A DNA stretch of 64,000 nucleotides from Sulfuricella denitrificans skB26 (GTDB taxonomy: Bacteria; Pseudomonadota; Gammaproteobacteria; Burkholderiales; Sulfuricellaceae): contig NC_022357.1 in assembly GCF_000297055.2 (NCBI RefSeq), positions 1,302,001 to 1,366,000 of the forward strand. Direction: 5' to 3'. Below, piece after piece: positions 55,941 to 64,000 of the stretch. A program made the translations under genes and the position numbers. The notes beneath the pieces were generated by a model. It did no database searches. It was not told where the DNA came from and was given only the letters and a program-made list of their open reading frames with translations. Numbering within the stretch: the first letter of the stretch is position 1; the number at the start of each line of letters is the position of its first letter.

Positions 55941-56666
55941 ATGGTGTCAAATAATATTGATGAAGTAGAGCTGCAGCGCAACTATTATGCTGAAACAGCG
56001 TGTCGGTATAACGAGATGCATGTTGACGGGGAGGATGATGAACATAATTTCGCGTTGTCATTTATGGAATCAGCACTGAATTATCTGGGGGTTAAGTCAA
56101 TTCTTGATATTGGTTCCGGAACCGGTAGAACGTTACTCTACTTGAAAGATAAACGGCCGGATATTCGCATTGTGGGAATCGAGCCGGTCAAAGAACTGCG
56201 AGAGATAGGATATAAGAATGGGATAGCTCCGACCGACTTGGTGGGTGGTGATGCGCTTAACCTTCAGTATAAAAATGGCGAGTTTGATTTGGTTTGTGAG
56301 TTTGGTGTTTTACATCATATTAGAAGACCAGAGATTGTCGTATCAGAAATGCTTCGTGTAGCCAAGAAGGCCATATTTTTGTCTGATAGTAACAATTTTG
56401 GGCAAGGGTCGGCTATCGCACGAAATGTAAAACAGATTATTAATTTGTTGGGGTTATGGCGAGCAGCAGATTTTATAAAAACAAAAGGTAAGGGATATAC
56501 GATTTCAGAAGGAGATGGTCTTGGCTATTCATATTCGGTGTTTGATAACTATGAGCTAATAAGGCAGCAGTGTAAGAGTATTCATTTGTTGAATACCAAG
56601 GATGGGCAAATTAATCCCTATAAAACGGCAAGCCACGTGGCACTTTTGGGTATCAAGCGTTCTTGA
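55941..56666 (+). CDS. Class I SAM-dependent methyltransferase
   Basis: The 241-residue protein has motif I SILDIGSGTGRTLLYL (about 53-68), motif II RIVGIEPVKELREIG, and FDLVCEFGVLHHIRRPEIVV as motif IV; the fold is a small-molecule/glycan methyltransferase. GGGGGAG precedes the ATG. It probably methylates a sugar of the EPS or its lipid-linked intermediate. Confidence 0.85.
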   Translation: MVSNNIDEVELQRNYYAETACRYNEMHVDGEDDEHNFALSFMESALNYLGVKSILDIGSGTGRTLLYLKDKRPDIRIVGIEPVKELREIGYKNGIAPTDLVGGDALNLQYKNGEFDLVCEFGVLHHIRRPEIVVSEMLRVAKKAIFLSDSNNFGQGSAIARNVKQIINLLGLWRAADFIKTKGKGYTISEGDGLGYSYSVFDNYELIRQQCKSIHLLNTKDGQINPYKTASHVALLGIKRS

Positions 56667-56709
56667 GGGCTGCTTGTGGCAGGGTGGTTCTTTTTAGCAC
56701 TGGTGTATT

Positions 56710-57813
56710 ATGAAATTTATCTTCCCTTTCAAGGACGTGTCAAAATTATTACTACTTCTTTTTGCTGTTGTGGTTCTTGCCGGTTCCGGATACCGAGATA
56801 CTGATGTACGTCTTTCGCGTTGGTTTGCCAATGGGTTAGCTGGAAAAAAAATCTGTTTTGTGGGTGACAGCACGACATCCAATGCAACCATGCTCTTCAA
56901 GGAGCTTAATGATTTTTATGCGAAGGAAGGCGAGGCTCTTTATGGTGTCGAATCTATCCTGAATTATGGAGAAAATGGTGCAAGTCTGTCCGAGTTTCTG
57001 AGAGACAGAGTGACTTATGGATTAACTGCCTCAATTGCAGCGCAGGCAGATCTTTATGTTATTAGCTATGGCATCAACGATGTAAGGTTAGGTCAAACAA
57101 CCGAGAACCAACTTGTCTCTAGGCTAACGTCAGCTGTTAACAGCATCCGGGCAGGGGTGCCTAATGCGGATATCGTTCTCAGAATGCCGAATAGTCTTCT
57201 ATCAGTAGACATTAACGGATACGGTTTTGTTAAACCCAATAATAATGCACAGGCCTATTCCACGCTGCTACGAAATGCTTATAAGCGACTTGAAAATCAA
57301 TGGGATAATGTGGTTGTGCTCGACACTCAAGACAGGGTTTTTGGTCAGGTATCACCCCCTTCGTCTACAAACATGAGCGATCAGTTGCATCCATCATCGA
57401 CGGGATACATATTGTCAGCAAAGGTTCTGGTTGATTTAATTGGGCAAAAACAGCCCTATGATACAGCGCAGGCGGCCAGAGCTCGAGTATCAAAGCCATC
57501 TGCTCCATATACCCTTTACTCCAGGGCGGTAGAAGATCCAAGCTATTATGATTTAGTGGCAACCGGGCGATGGGTTGCATCCAGCATAGTTGGCGTATCC
57601 AACGGGTATGTTGATTTCGACTGGCCTAAAAATAAATCCGGAGATATTCGTTGCGGAGATATCTTGCAGATGGCCAGGAATCATGCATTCTCTTTGCCCT
57701 CGAATTGCACTATTGCTCCAATAGGCCAAAATACTCGGATATACAACCTTGGCCGATCGCTGCCGCCTATTACGATGACTGGTGGGACGGTCAATATTTG
57801 GAGAGCGAAATAG
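56710..57813 (+). CDS. SGNH-fold esterase (exported, EPS-associated)
   Basis: The 367-residue protein begins with a membrane or signal segment (LLLLLFAVVVLAGSG). An SGNH hydrolase follows, with the GDST block (Ser of the catalytic set), NYGENGAS (Gly), YGINDVRLG (Asn) and SDQLHPSSTGY (Asp/His). It likely removes or transfers acyl groups from the EPS in the periplasm. A second ~90-residue C-terminal part (YSRAVEDPSYYD... GYVDFDWP) has no family I recognise. Confidence 0.82.
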   Translation: MKFIFPFKDVSKLLLLLFAVVVLAGSGYRDTDVRLSRWFANGLAGKKICFVGDSTTSNATMLFKELNDFYAKEGEALYGVESILNYGENGASLSEFLRDRVTYGLTASIAAQADLYVISYGINDVRLGQTTENQLVSRLTSAVNSIRAGVPNADIVLRMPNSLLSVDINGYGFVKPNNNAQAYSTLLRNAYKRLENQWDNVVVLDTQDRVFGQVSPPSSTNMSDQLHPSSTGYILSAKVLVDLIGQKQPYDTAQAARARVSKPSAPYTLYSRAVEDPSYYDLVATGRWVASSIVGVSNGYVDFDWPKNKSGDIRCGDILQMARNHAFSLPSNCTIAPIGQNTRIYNLGRSLPPITMTGGTVNIWRAK

Positions 57814-57818
57814 GAGTA

Positions 57819-57962
57819 ATGGTGTGTGATCATAGGAAGGGTCTGGTGAGCAAACAGTTAGAACGGGATGAGAGGGTGTTGCAATTGATCCAAACCTATG
57901 AAGAAGACAAACAAGAACAATTAGCAGATTCGAAAGCGATCTGCTGGGGGATGGTTAATTAA
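57819..57962 (+). CDS. Possible small protein upstream of GT4 paralogue 2
   Basis: A 47-codon open frame begins with ATG 57819, with AGGAG just before it (spacing only two bases), and ends with TAA immediately before the ATG of the glycosyltransferase. The sequence is charged and helical (SKQLERDERVLQLIQTYEED) with two Cys. It may be a small regulatory or leader peptide or a chance frame; there is no homology that I know. Confidence 0.4.
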   Translation: MVCDHRKGLVSKQLERDERVLQLIQTYEEDKQEQLADSKAICWGMVN

Positions 57963-59123
57963 ATGCGCATATTGCATCTTATTTCTTCGGTGAACCCCGA
58001 AGGTGGTGGCCCGATTGAGGGCGTCAAGCAAATTGCGCGGATAGCTGAAGGGGCGGGCTCCATAGTGGAAGTGGCATCTATGGATGACCCTTCTGCGCCC
58101 TGGTTGGCCGCGTTTCCGTTTAAGGTGCATGCCCTGGGGCCACCCCGGTTACTTAGCAAAAGCATACATTATGCCTACGCGCCAAACTTGATTCCCTGGT
58201 TGCAGGCGCACCACAAAAACTATGATGCGATAATCATAAACGGTCTATGGCAATATCATGGCTTTGCTGCTTGGCGCGTATTGCATGGCAGCAAGACGCC
58301 TTATTTTGTTTTTACGCATGGCATGCTGGACCCATGGTTCAAGCGAACCTACCCATTCAAACACCTCAAGAAATGGCTTTACTGGCCTTGGGCTGAGTAT
58401 CGTGTACTTCGGGATGCAAAAGCGGTTTTGTTTACATGCGAAGAAGAGCGGATTCTTGCACGGCAATCCTTCTGGCTATATCGATGCAATGAAGAGGTGG
58501 TGGGTTACGGAACCTCCGCACCGCCGGGGGATGCGGCACTCCAGCGCGAGATTTTTTTGAATGATTATCCTGAGCTTCGCAATAAAAGACTGTTGTTTTT
58601 TATCAGTCGTATCCACCCCAAAAAAGGCTGTGATCTGTTGATCGAAGCGTTTTCGCGAGTGGCGAAGGCAGATCCCTCGTTGCACCTTGTCATGGCAGGG
58701 CCTGATCAAATAGGGTGGCAAGCGGAACTTGAGGCCACAAGTAAATTGCTGGGAATCGCGGAACGTATTACCTGGACGGGCATGTTGTCCGGAGATAAGA
58801 AATGGGGAGCATACCGGGCAGCGGTGGTATTCGTGCTCTCATCCCATCAGGAGAATTTCGGCATTGTGGTTGCAGAGGCATTGGCATGTGGTTTGCCGGC
58901 TCTGATCTCCAAACGGGTCAATATCTGGAGGGAAGTCGAGGCAGAGGGGGCAGGCATTGTCGCCAACGATGATCTGGATGGTACGATAGGCATGCTGAAA
59001 GAATGGCTGAATATGAAACCGGAAGATCAACAGAAAATGAAGCAGAATGCGCTGATATGTTTTACCAAACACTTTGAAATAAGTGCGGCTGTAAAGAGAT
59101 TGTATTCGGTACTGTCCAGATAA
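57963..59123 (+). CDS. Glycosyltransferase family 4, EPS, paralogue 2
   Basis: The 386-residue GT-B enzyme starts RILHLISSVNPEGGGPIEG, has FVFTHGMLDPWFKRTYPFK and CEEERILARQSFWL in the middle, then FISRIHPKKGCDLLIEAF and SSHQENFGIVVAEALACG (E-x7-E). It is a paralogue of the 47630 enzyme, about half identical by eye. Two copies in one locus suggest two related linkages in the repeat unit. Directly after it lies the WcaF-like acetyltransferase. Confidence 0.88.
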   Translation: MRILHLISSVNPEGGGPIEGVKQIARIAEGAGSIVEVASMDDPSAPWLAAFPFKVHALGPPRLLSKSIHYAYAPNLIPWLQAHHKNYDAIIINGLWQYHGFAAWRVLHGSKTPYFVFTHGMLDPWFKRTYPFKHLKKWLYWPWAEYRVLRDAKAVLFTCEEERILARQSFWLYRCNEEVVGYGTSAPPGDAALQREIFLNDYPELRNKRLLFFISRIHPKKGCDLLIEAFSRVAKADPSLHLVMAGPDQIGWQAELEATSKLLGIAERITWTGMLSGDKKWGAYRAAVVFVLSSHQENFGIVVAEALACGLPALISKRVNIWREVEAEGAGIVANDDLDGTIGMLKEWLNMKPEDQQKMKQNALICFTKHFEISAAVKRLYSVLSR

Positions 59124-59139
59124 TGAGATTGGGGAGAAA

Positions 59140-59706
59140 GTGAGTTCAAGCAATCAGGGGCTGCCTGACCCGTATCTTTCGGCTAGCTTTTCATTCAAGA
59201 ATCGGCTTATGCGTTTTATGTGGGGTATCGTGTACGCAATTTTTTTTCGGCCGTCGCCGAGACCTTTTCACGGTTGGAGGGCCTTTTTGTTGCGTTGTTT
59301 CGGCGCCAGGCTGGGTAAAGGTTGCCATATTTATCCCCAGGCCAGGATTTGGGCGCCGTGGAACCTGATTTGCGACGATGTAGTGGGTGTGGCCGATGAG
59401 GCGATTATTTATAATCCAGAACCGATTTATCTGGGATCTCACAGTGTTATTTCGCAACAAGCCTATTTGTGTGGGGCGAGCCATGATCCCGATGATCCGG
59501 CGTTCCCGTTAATAGCCAAACCTATACGTATTGGAGCATATGCCTGGGTTTGCTCGCGTGCTACGGTCCAACTTGGGGTGAATATGGCGGAGGGTGCCGT
59601 TTTAGGTTTGGGTGGTGTCGCAACAAAAGATATGGAGCCGTGGTCAGTATATGGAGGTATTCCGGCGCGAAAAATAAAGAATAGGGTTCACCATGAGAAT
59701 CTTTAG
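59140..59706 (+). CDS. WcaF-like colanic-acid-type acetyltransferase
   Basis: The 188-residue protein is a hexapeptide-repeat acetyltransferase of the WcaF kind: it opens with a hydrophobic stretch (FMWGIVYAIFFRPSP), then LGKGCHIYPQARIWAPWNLIC, GASHDPDDPAFPLI (catalytic His) and GLGGVATKDMEPWSVYGGIPARKI. It would acetylate EPS sugars. GTG 59140 is the start, with GGGGAGAAA before it. Confidence 0.85.
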   Translation: MSSSNQGLPDPYLSASFSFKNRLMRFMWGIVYAIFFRPSPRPFHGWRAFLLRCFGARLGKGCHIYPQARIWAPWNLICDDVVGVADEAIIYNPEPIYLGSHSVISQQAYLCGASHDPDDPAFPLIAKPIRIGAYAWVCSRATVQLGVNMAEGAVLGLGGVATKDMEPWSVYGGIPARKIKNRVHHENL

Positions 59707-59772
59707 TTCGATGGTGGATATAGGAATATCGATGCCATTTTGCTCAATGAATATTTATGGAACAAAGTTATT

Positions 59773-60603
59773 ATGATTTCTGTACTGATTCTGACGAAAA
59801 ACGAAGAGAAAGACCTCCCCGGTTGTTTGGAGTCGGTAAGCTGGTCAGATGATGTCCATGTGTACGATTCCAATAGCACTGATAGAACGGTGGAAATCGC
59901 AAAATCCGCCAATGCAACGGTCACTCAAAGGCCATTTGATAATTGGGCGGCTCACCAGAATTGGGGGCTCCAGAATATTTCATTTAAATATCCATGGGTT
60001 TTCTATATTGATGCGGACGAGCGGATGACGCCGGAATTGATTCTGGAAGTCCGTAAAGCGGTGGAGAATCCAGGTGAGAATGTCGCCTTTCGCATACAGC
60101 GGCGTGATTTTTTTATGGGGCGCTGGCTCAAGCATGTGCAAACTTCGCCTTTCTACCTTCGCCTTTTTCGTCCGGAAAAAATGCGGTACGAAAGGTTGGT
60201 AAATCCGATCTCTATCCCTGATGGCCCTGTTGGGCAAGTGAGCGGTTATCTGGATCACTTCCCTTTTGGCAAGGGAATTTCGCATTGGGTAGAGCGTCAC
60301 AATTCATATAGCACTTTTGAAGCGCAGCAAATTGTGAGTAATCGATCGAATAATGAAAAATTTAGCCTATGGAAGGCATTTTTCGAGAAAGATTTTCATA
60401 AAAAACGATATCATCAAAAGGAATTGTTTTATCGGCTTCCTGCGCGGCCCTTGATAAAATTCACGCTGCTGTATTTTCTGAAGCGGGGTTTTCTGGATGG
60501 CCGTGCCGGGTTTACTTATTCGGCACTGCAATCAATCTATGAATATATGATTGTTCTCAAATCGCGGGAGCTGGAGCGGCACAAGCAGGGTCTTCCCATA
60601 TAA
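59773..60603 (+). CDS. Glycosyltransferase family 2 (WaaE-like)
   Basis: The 276-residue GT-A enzyme begins MISVLILTKNEEKDLPGCLE, with the donor-binding VYDSNSTDRTVEIAK and the D-x-D-like IDADERM. Segments PFYLRLFRPEKMRYE and GVFDGRAGFTYSAL-type (GFLDGRAGFTYSALQSIYEY) match the WaaE/KdtX family. ATG 59773 is preferred to the TTG at 59740 because it starts the conserved opening. The strong A+T content continues here. Confidence 0.85.
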   Translation: MISVLILTKNEEKDLPGCLESVSWSDDVHVYDSNSTDRTVEIAKSANATVTQRPFDNWAAHQNWGLQNISFKYPWVFYIDADERMTPELILEVRKAVENPGENVAFRIQRRDFFMGRWLKHVQTSPFYLRLFRPEKMRYERLVNPISIPDGPVGQVSGYLDHFPFGKGISHWVERHNSYSTFEAQQIVSNRSNNEKFSLWKAFFEKDFHKKRYHQKELFYRLPARPLIKFTLLYFLKRGFLDGRAGFTYSALQSIYEYMIVLKSRELERHKQGLPI

Positions 60604-60621
60604 CATAAGAATGGTTGTCGA

Positions 60622-61830
60622 ATGCGGATCCTGATCAATAGCATCAACTATTCCCCGGAATTAACCGGGATTGGCAAATACACAGGCGAGATGGCAGAAT
60701 GGCTGGCCGAACAGGGGCATGAAGTTCGTGTAGTTACAGCACCGCCATATTATCCAGCATGGCGAGTTGCCAAGGGATATTCCGCTGGCTGGTACAGGCG
60801 GGAAGTTGTGGCTGGGGTAGCTGTCTTCAGGTGTCCACTGTGGGTTCCAAAAAAACCTACAGGTCTGACCAGGATATTGCATCTGTGCAGCTTTGCCATG
60901 AGTTGTTTTCCACTTATGATCTGGCATGGCCTGATTTGGCGGCCGAATATCGTGTTTACGATCGAGCCGCCGCTGTTTTGCGCCCCAGCGGCCTGGATGG
61001 CGGCACGACTTGCGGGCGCTAAAGCCTGGCTGCATGTGCAGGATTTTGAAGTGGACGCGGCATTTGAGCTGGGGATATTGCGCTCCAGAAAGTTGCGTTC
61101 TGCTGTGCTGGCAGTAGAAAAATGGTTGCTGCGGCGGTTCGACAGGGTTTCCAGCATATCCATACGCATGGTCGAAAGACTGGCTGGCAAGGGCGTGGAT
61201 AGCAGCAGAAGGGTATTGTTCCAGAACTGGGTGGATACTTCGGCAATTTACCCTCTGGATAACGTAGAAGGTTTCCGGCGGGAACTGGGGATTCCGGAAG
61301 ATGTGCAAATCTTGCTTTATTCTGGAAACATGGGGGAAAAGCAAGGGCTGGAGATTTTGATAGAGGCGGCCAAAATGCTGTCTGAGCGCCGGGATATGCT
61401 TTTTATTCTTTGCGGAGAGGGCGCATCCCGGCAAAGATTGATGGAAATGTCTGAGGGGCTCGGGAATGTTAAATTTTTCCCGCTACAGCCGATGGATCGG
61501 CTCAATGAGCTGTTGAACCTGGCGGATATCCATTTGCTGCCTCAGCGGGGCGATGCAGAGGATCTGGTGATGCCGTCCAAGCTGACGGCAATACTTGCAA
61601 GTGGCCGGCCAGTGATTGCAACGGTACGTGAAGGCACGCAAATTGCCAATGTGGTGAAGGATTGCGGGATTGTGGTCAATCCAGGGGATGTCTCTGGATT
61701 GCGTGATGCGATTGTTACACTGGCTGGGGATTCTGGGCGGCGTTCTAGCCTGGGGAAGGATGGAAGGGAATATGCAGTTCGCAACTGGAAGAAAGATAAT
61801 GTTTTACGTCAGGCATTCCCTGTGAAGTGA
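60622..61830 (+). CDS. WcaI-like glycosyltransferase (family 4)
   Basis: The 402-residue enzyme starts MRILINSINYSPELTGIGKY and has PPYYPAWRV, FTIEPPLFCAPAAW, HVQDFEVDAAFELG and the donor half LLYSGNMGEKQGLEILIEA and LPQRGDAEDLVMPSKLTAIL. These are hallmarks of WcaI-type colanic acid transferases. It precedes the exosortase gene by 30 bases. Confidence 0.9.
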   Translation: MRILINSINYSPELTGIGKYTGEMAEWLAEQGHEVRVVTAPPYYPAWRVAKGYSAGWYRREVVAGVAVFRCPLWVPKKPTGLTRILHLCSFAMSCFPLMIWHGLIWRPNIVFTIEPPLFCAPAAWMAARLAGAKAWLHVQDFEVDAAFELGILRSRKLRSAVLAVEKWLLRRFDRVSSISIRMVERLAGKGVDSSRRVLFQNWVDTSAIYPLDNVEGFRRELGIPEDVQILLYSGNMGEKQGLEILIEAAKMLSERRDMLFILCGEGASRQRLMEMSEGLGNVKFFPLQPMDRLNELLNLADIHLLPQRGDAEDLVMPSKLTAILASGRPVIATVREGTQIANVVKDCGIVVNPGDVSGLRDAIVTLAGDSGRRSSLGKDGREYAVRNWKKDNVLRQAFPVK

Positions 61831-61860
61831 TTGAATGTGACGAAATTGATGAGGCCGTGA

Positions 61861-63444
61861 ATGATGAATGATTCGGGTAATGCAGTAGTTGTATGGCGGC
61901 CGACTTTGTGGATTTGGCTGGTTGGTGCTGTTCTGTGCCTGTTAACCGGAGTGATCTATTTCGAAGGCCTGAAGGCGCTGGTCGCGATGTGGGACACAAA
62001 GGAAGAATATAGCTATGGCTATATGATCCCTTTCATTACGCTGTTCCTCATTTGGCAGCGCAAAGATCTTCTTGAGCGAATTGATTTCAATGGCTCCTGG
62101 GCAGGGTTTGTATTGGTACTGGTTGGCTTGGCGCTGTTCTTGCTCGGTAACCTGAGCACTTTGTTCCTGATCGTTCATTACTCTTTTCTGGTGGTTGTGT
62201 TGGGCTTGGTGCTGGCATTCTGCGGCTGGCAGGGCTTCAAGATCGTTGCCGTGCCATTGCTTTTCCTGGCTTTCATGATCCCGTTGCCGTCATTTTTGCT
62301 TACGGAACTTTCCACTCGCTTGCAGTTTATATCCTCCGAGATTGGGGTCTGGGTCATTCGCCTGTTTGGTATCAGTGTGTTCCTGGAAGGGAATGTGATC
62401 GATTTGGGCAGCTTGAAATTGCAAGTGGTAGAGGCTTGCAGTGGTCTGCGATATCTATTCCCGCTGATGACTTTGGGATTCATCTCGGCTTACTTTTTCA
62501 AGGCGGCATTCTGGAAGAGGGCTTTTGTATTCCTTTCATCAATTCCGGTTACAGTGCTGATGAACAGTTTTCGAATCGGCATAATCGGCGTGACCGTGGA
62601 GTATTGGGGTAAGGAGATGGCTGAGGGTTTTCTGCACGATTTTGAGGGATGGGCCGTGTTCATGGCTTGTACCGCGGTTCTAGTCGTTGAAATGTGGGTG
62701 CTTTCCAAAATTGGAAATAAGCGTCTGCCTCTGCGCGAGGCGTTCGGGCTGGAATTGCCTGCGCATACGCCTGAAGGTGCCCAAGTGAGGAGTCGTGAGC
62801 TTACCAAACCTTTTCTGTCAGCGCTGTTCGTGGTAATGGCGGTGTCCATAGTAACCATGCTCATGCCGGAACGTGTCGAGGTTCCACCGCAACGCAAGGA
62901 TTTCTCTACGTTTCCACTTGAGTTAGGTAGTTGGAAAGGTAAAGATAATCGCCTGGAGCAGATTTACCTGGATGCATTGAAACTAGACGACTATCTGCTG
63001 GTTGATTTTTCAGAAGAGCCGGGTAAGCCAGTCAATTTATACATGGCTTATTATGCTACACAGCGCAAGGGTGAATCGGCTCATTCGCCACGTACCTGTA
63101 TTCCGGGCGGCGGCTGGACAATGGTAGGGCTGGCGGAGCATGTTGTGGAAGGGGTAACCATGAACGGTCGTCCGCTGGTGGTAAACCGCGCGGTGATTCA
63201 ATTGGGTGAACAAAAGCAGCTGACGTACTATTGGTTCCAGCAGCGTGGGCGCGTGATTACCAATGAATATCTGGTGAAATGGTTTATTTTCTGGGATGCG
63301 CTAACGCGTAATCGCACGGATGGCGCGTTGGTCAGGCTGGTGGCGCCAGTAATGCCGGGCGAGGATGTTGCGGTAGCGGAGCAGCGGTTGCAGCGCTTTC
63401 TCAAGGAGGCGGCTGGTCAGTTGAGTAGCTTTGTGCCTGATTAA
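61861..63444 (+). CDS. xrtD: Exosortase-EpsI fusion (XrtD type)
   Basis: Exosortases are membrane cysteine transpeptidases that cut PEP-CTERM-like signals and sort proteins to the surface in EPS-producing bacteria. The 527-residue protein has an eight-helix exosortase part (about 15-290) with catalytic Cys193 (VEACSGLRYLFPL), Arg238 (MNSFRIGI) and His259 (GFLHDFEGW). An EpsI domain follows (about 310-527), with AHSPRTCIPGGGW. The fusion and the VPVPA-type tails in this window fit exosortase D (VPLPA-CTERM specific), not the unfused XrtA, although the kinase, ATPase and PrsK/PrsR are of XrtA-locus type. ATG 61861 is followed by a second Met. A terminator follows at 63452. Confidence 0.88.
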   Translation: MMNDSGNAVVVWRPTLWIWLVGAVLCLLTGVIYFEGLKALVAMWDTKEEYSYGYMIPFITLFLIWQRKDLLERIDFNGSWAGFVLVLVGLALFLLGNLSTLFLIVHYSFLVVVLGLVLAFCGWQGFKIVAVPLLFLAFMIPLPSFLLTELSTRLQFISSEIGVWVIRLFGISVFLEGNVIDLGSLKLQVVEACSGLRYLFPLMTLGFISAYFFKAAFWKRAFVFLSSIPVTVLMNSFRIGIIGVTVEYWGKEMAEGFLHDFEGWAVFMACTAVLVVEMWVLSKIGNKRLPLREAFGLELPAHTPEGAQVRSRELTKPFLSALFVVMAVSIVTMLMPERVEVPPQRKDFSTFPLELGSWKGKDNRLEQIYLDALKLDDYLLVDFSEEPGKPVNLYMAYYATQRKGESAHSPRTCIPGGGWTMVGLAEHVVEGVTMNGRPLVVNRAVIQLGEQKQLTYYWFQQRGRVITNEYLVKWFIFWDALTRNRTDGALVRLVAPVMPGEDVAVAEQRLQRFLKEAAGQLSSFVPD

Positions 63445-63451
63445 TGATGTT

Positions 63452-63466
63452 GCGGGGTTTCCCCGC
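63452..63466 (+). terminator. Terminator-like hairpin after the exosortase gene
   Basis: GCGGGG and CCCCGC form a six-bp stem with a TTT loop, followed by TTTC. It lies seven bases past the stop. The next gene probably has its own promoter in the gap (TATAAT at 63590 is a candidate -10). Confidence 0.6.
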
Positions 63467-63635
63467 TTTCTCAAAGGGGGTGGCGGTGCATCTATGCGAT
63501 TCAACTTTATTAGTAGTAGGTTTTGCAAAGCTTGATCACGAGGTTAATTACATCGCATATTAGGTAGTTAGTGGGTGAGTTCATAAAAGTATAATAAGTT
63601 GCCCTTAATATATTGGGTGACATACGGGAGGGCTC

Positions 63636-64000
63636 TTGAATTTTCTTTTTGTATTGCTGACCGCTTTGCTTGTCAGTATGGCGATCATTCCAATCATGAT
63701 CCGTCTGGCGCCGGTGCTGGGAATGGTCGATCTACCTGATCCGCGCAAAGTTCATTCTGTACCGATTCCTCGTGTGGGCGGGATTGGTATCGTGCTTGGC
63801 GCGCTGATTTCCATTCTGTTGTGGGTGCCGATCAGTTCTGCCATCGCTTTTTATCTCTTCGGCTCGGTCGTGCTGCTGATTTTTGGTACCTGGGATGATT
63901 GCCGGGAACTGGGCCATTACGTCAAGTTCATCGGGCAGTTTGTTGCGGTCATCGGCCTGGTTTATTTTGGCGATGTCTGGGTAGCCTTGGTGCCGTTTAT
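63636..64000 (+). CDS. WecA/MraY-family sugar-1-phosphate transferase (partial)
   Basis: The first 121 codons of a polytopic transferase that puts a hexosamine-1-phosphate on undecaprenyl phosphate, starting EPS repeat-unit synthesis. Visible are the opening membrane helix, DLPDPRKVHSVPIPRVGG (substrate-binding loop, residues about 29-46) and GTWDDCRELGHYVKFIGQ (catalytic Asp pair, about 86-104), both typical of WecA-like enzymes. TTG 63636 is the start, with GGGAGG four bases before it. The gene continues past the window end. Confidence 0.85.
   Translation, partial: MNFLFVLLTALLVSMAIIPIMIRLAPVLGMVDLPDPRKVHSVPIPRVGGIGIVLGALISILLWVPISSAIAFYLFGSVVLLIFGTWDDCRELGHYVKFIGQFVAVIGLVYFGDVWVALVPF

Overview
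The window reads as chromosome of a betaproteobacterium, probably of the Nitrosomonadales/Gallionellaceae/Sulfuricellaceae kind. This is inferred from the uvrC-pgsA-tRNA-Gly-tRNA-Cys order, the PrsK/PrsR two-component system, several VPVPA-type PEP-CTERM proteins and an exosortase-linked exopolysaccharide (EPS) locus. No species can be named from sequence alone.

Layout. 1-2741: end of an unknown gene, uvrC, pgsA, tRNA-Gly(GCC), tRNA-Cys(GCA). 3101-6586: prsK (histidine kinase) and prsR (sigma-54 activator). 6693-23683: an accessory envelope region with a TPR protein, four genes ending in VPVPA/PEP-CTERM sorting signals on the plus strand and one on the minus strand, a small proline-rich secreted protein, a Slam-like TPR/beta-barrel protein, a toxin-antitoxin pair between ~100-bp inverted repeats, a FadL-type porin, a large Ig-like surface protein with a JDVT-like tail, and a TPR-methyltransferase gene broken by two nonsense codons. 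23934-35958: a complete type II secretion operon gspCDEFGHIJKLMN with a CAAX-type (MrtJ-like) membrane protease between gspF and gspG. 36100-64000: the EPS locus: export protein, outer-membrane barrel, chain-length determinant, tyrosine autokinase, AAA-type ATPase, nucleotide-sugar enzymes, glycosyltransferases, polymerase, flippase, acyl- and methyltransferases, an exosortase-EpsI fusion and the start of a WecA-like initiating transferase.

How it fits together. PrsK probably signals to PrsR, which activates sigma-54 promoters. I find five copies of a 17-bp sequence (consensus TGTCGAAAAACTTTACA) upstream of envelope genes. Three of the four target regions also contain a good -24/-12 sigma-54 promoter, with box-to-promoter distances of 75, 85 and 96 bp, i.e. 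on one helical face. The VPVPA-tailed proteins are the expected substrates of the exosortase fusion at 61861-63444, which probably sorts them to the surface together with the EPS made by the same locus. The MrtJ-like protease in the gsp operon may process the JDVT-like tail of the 14666-16519 protein.

Main oddities: the box/promoter regulon, the A9-tract frameshift at the end of the EPS ATPase gene (89 further open codons in the -1 frame), the two C-to-T-type stops in the methyltransferase gene, the inverted repeats around the toxin-antitoxin pair, and the protease inside the secretion operon. The stretch 49-58 kb looks more A+T-rich than its surroundings, as is common for polysaccharide genes exchanged between strains.
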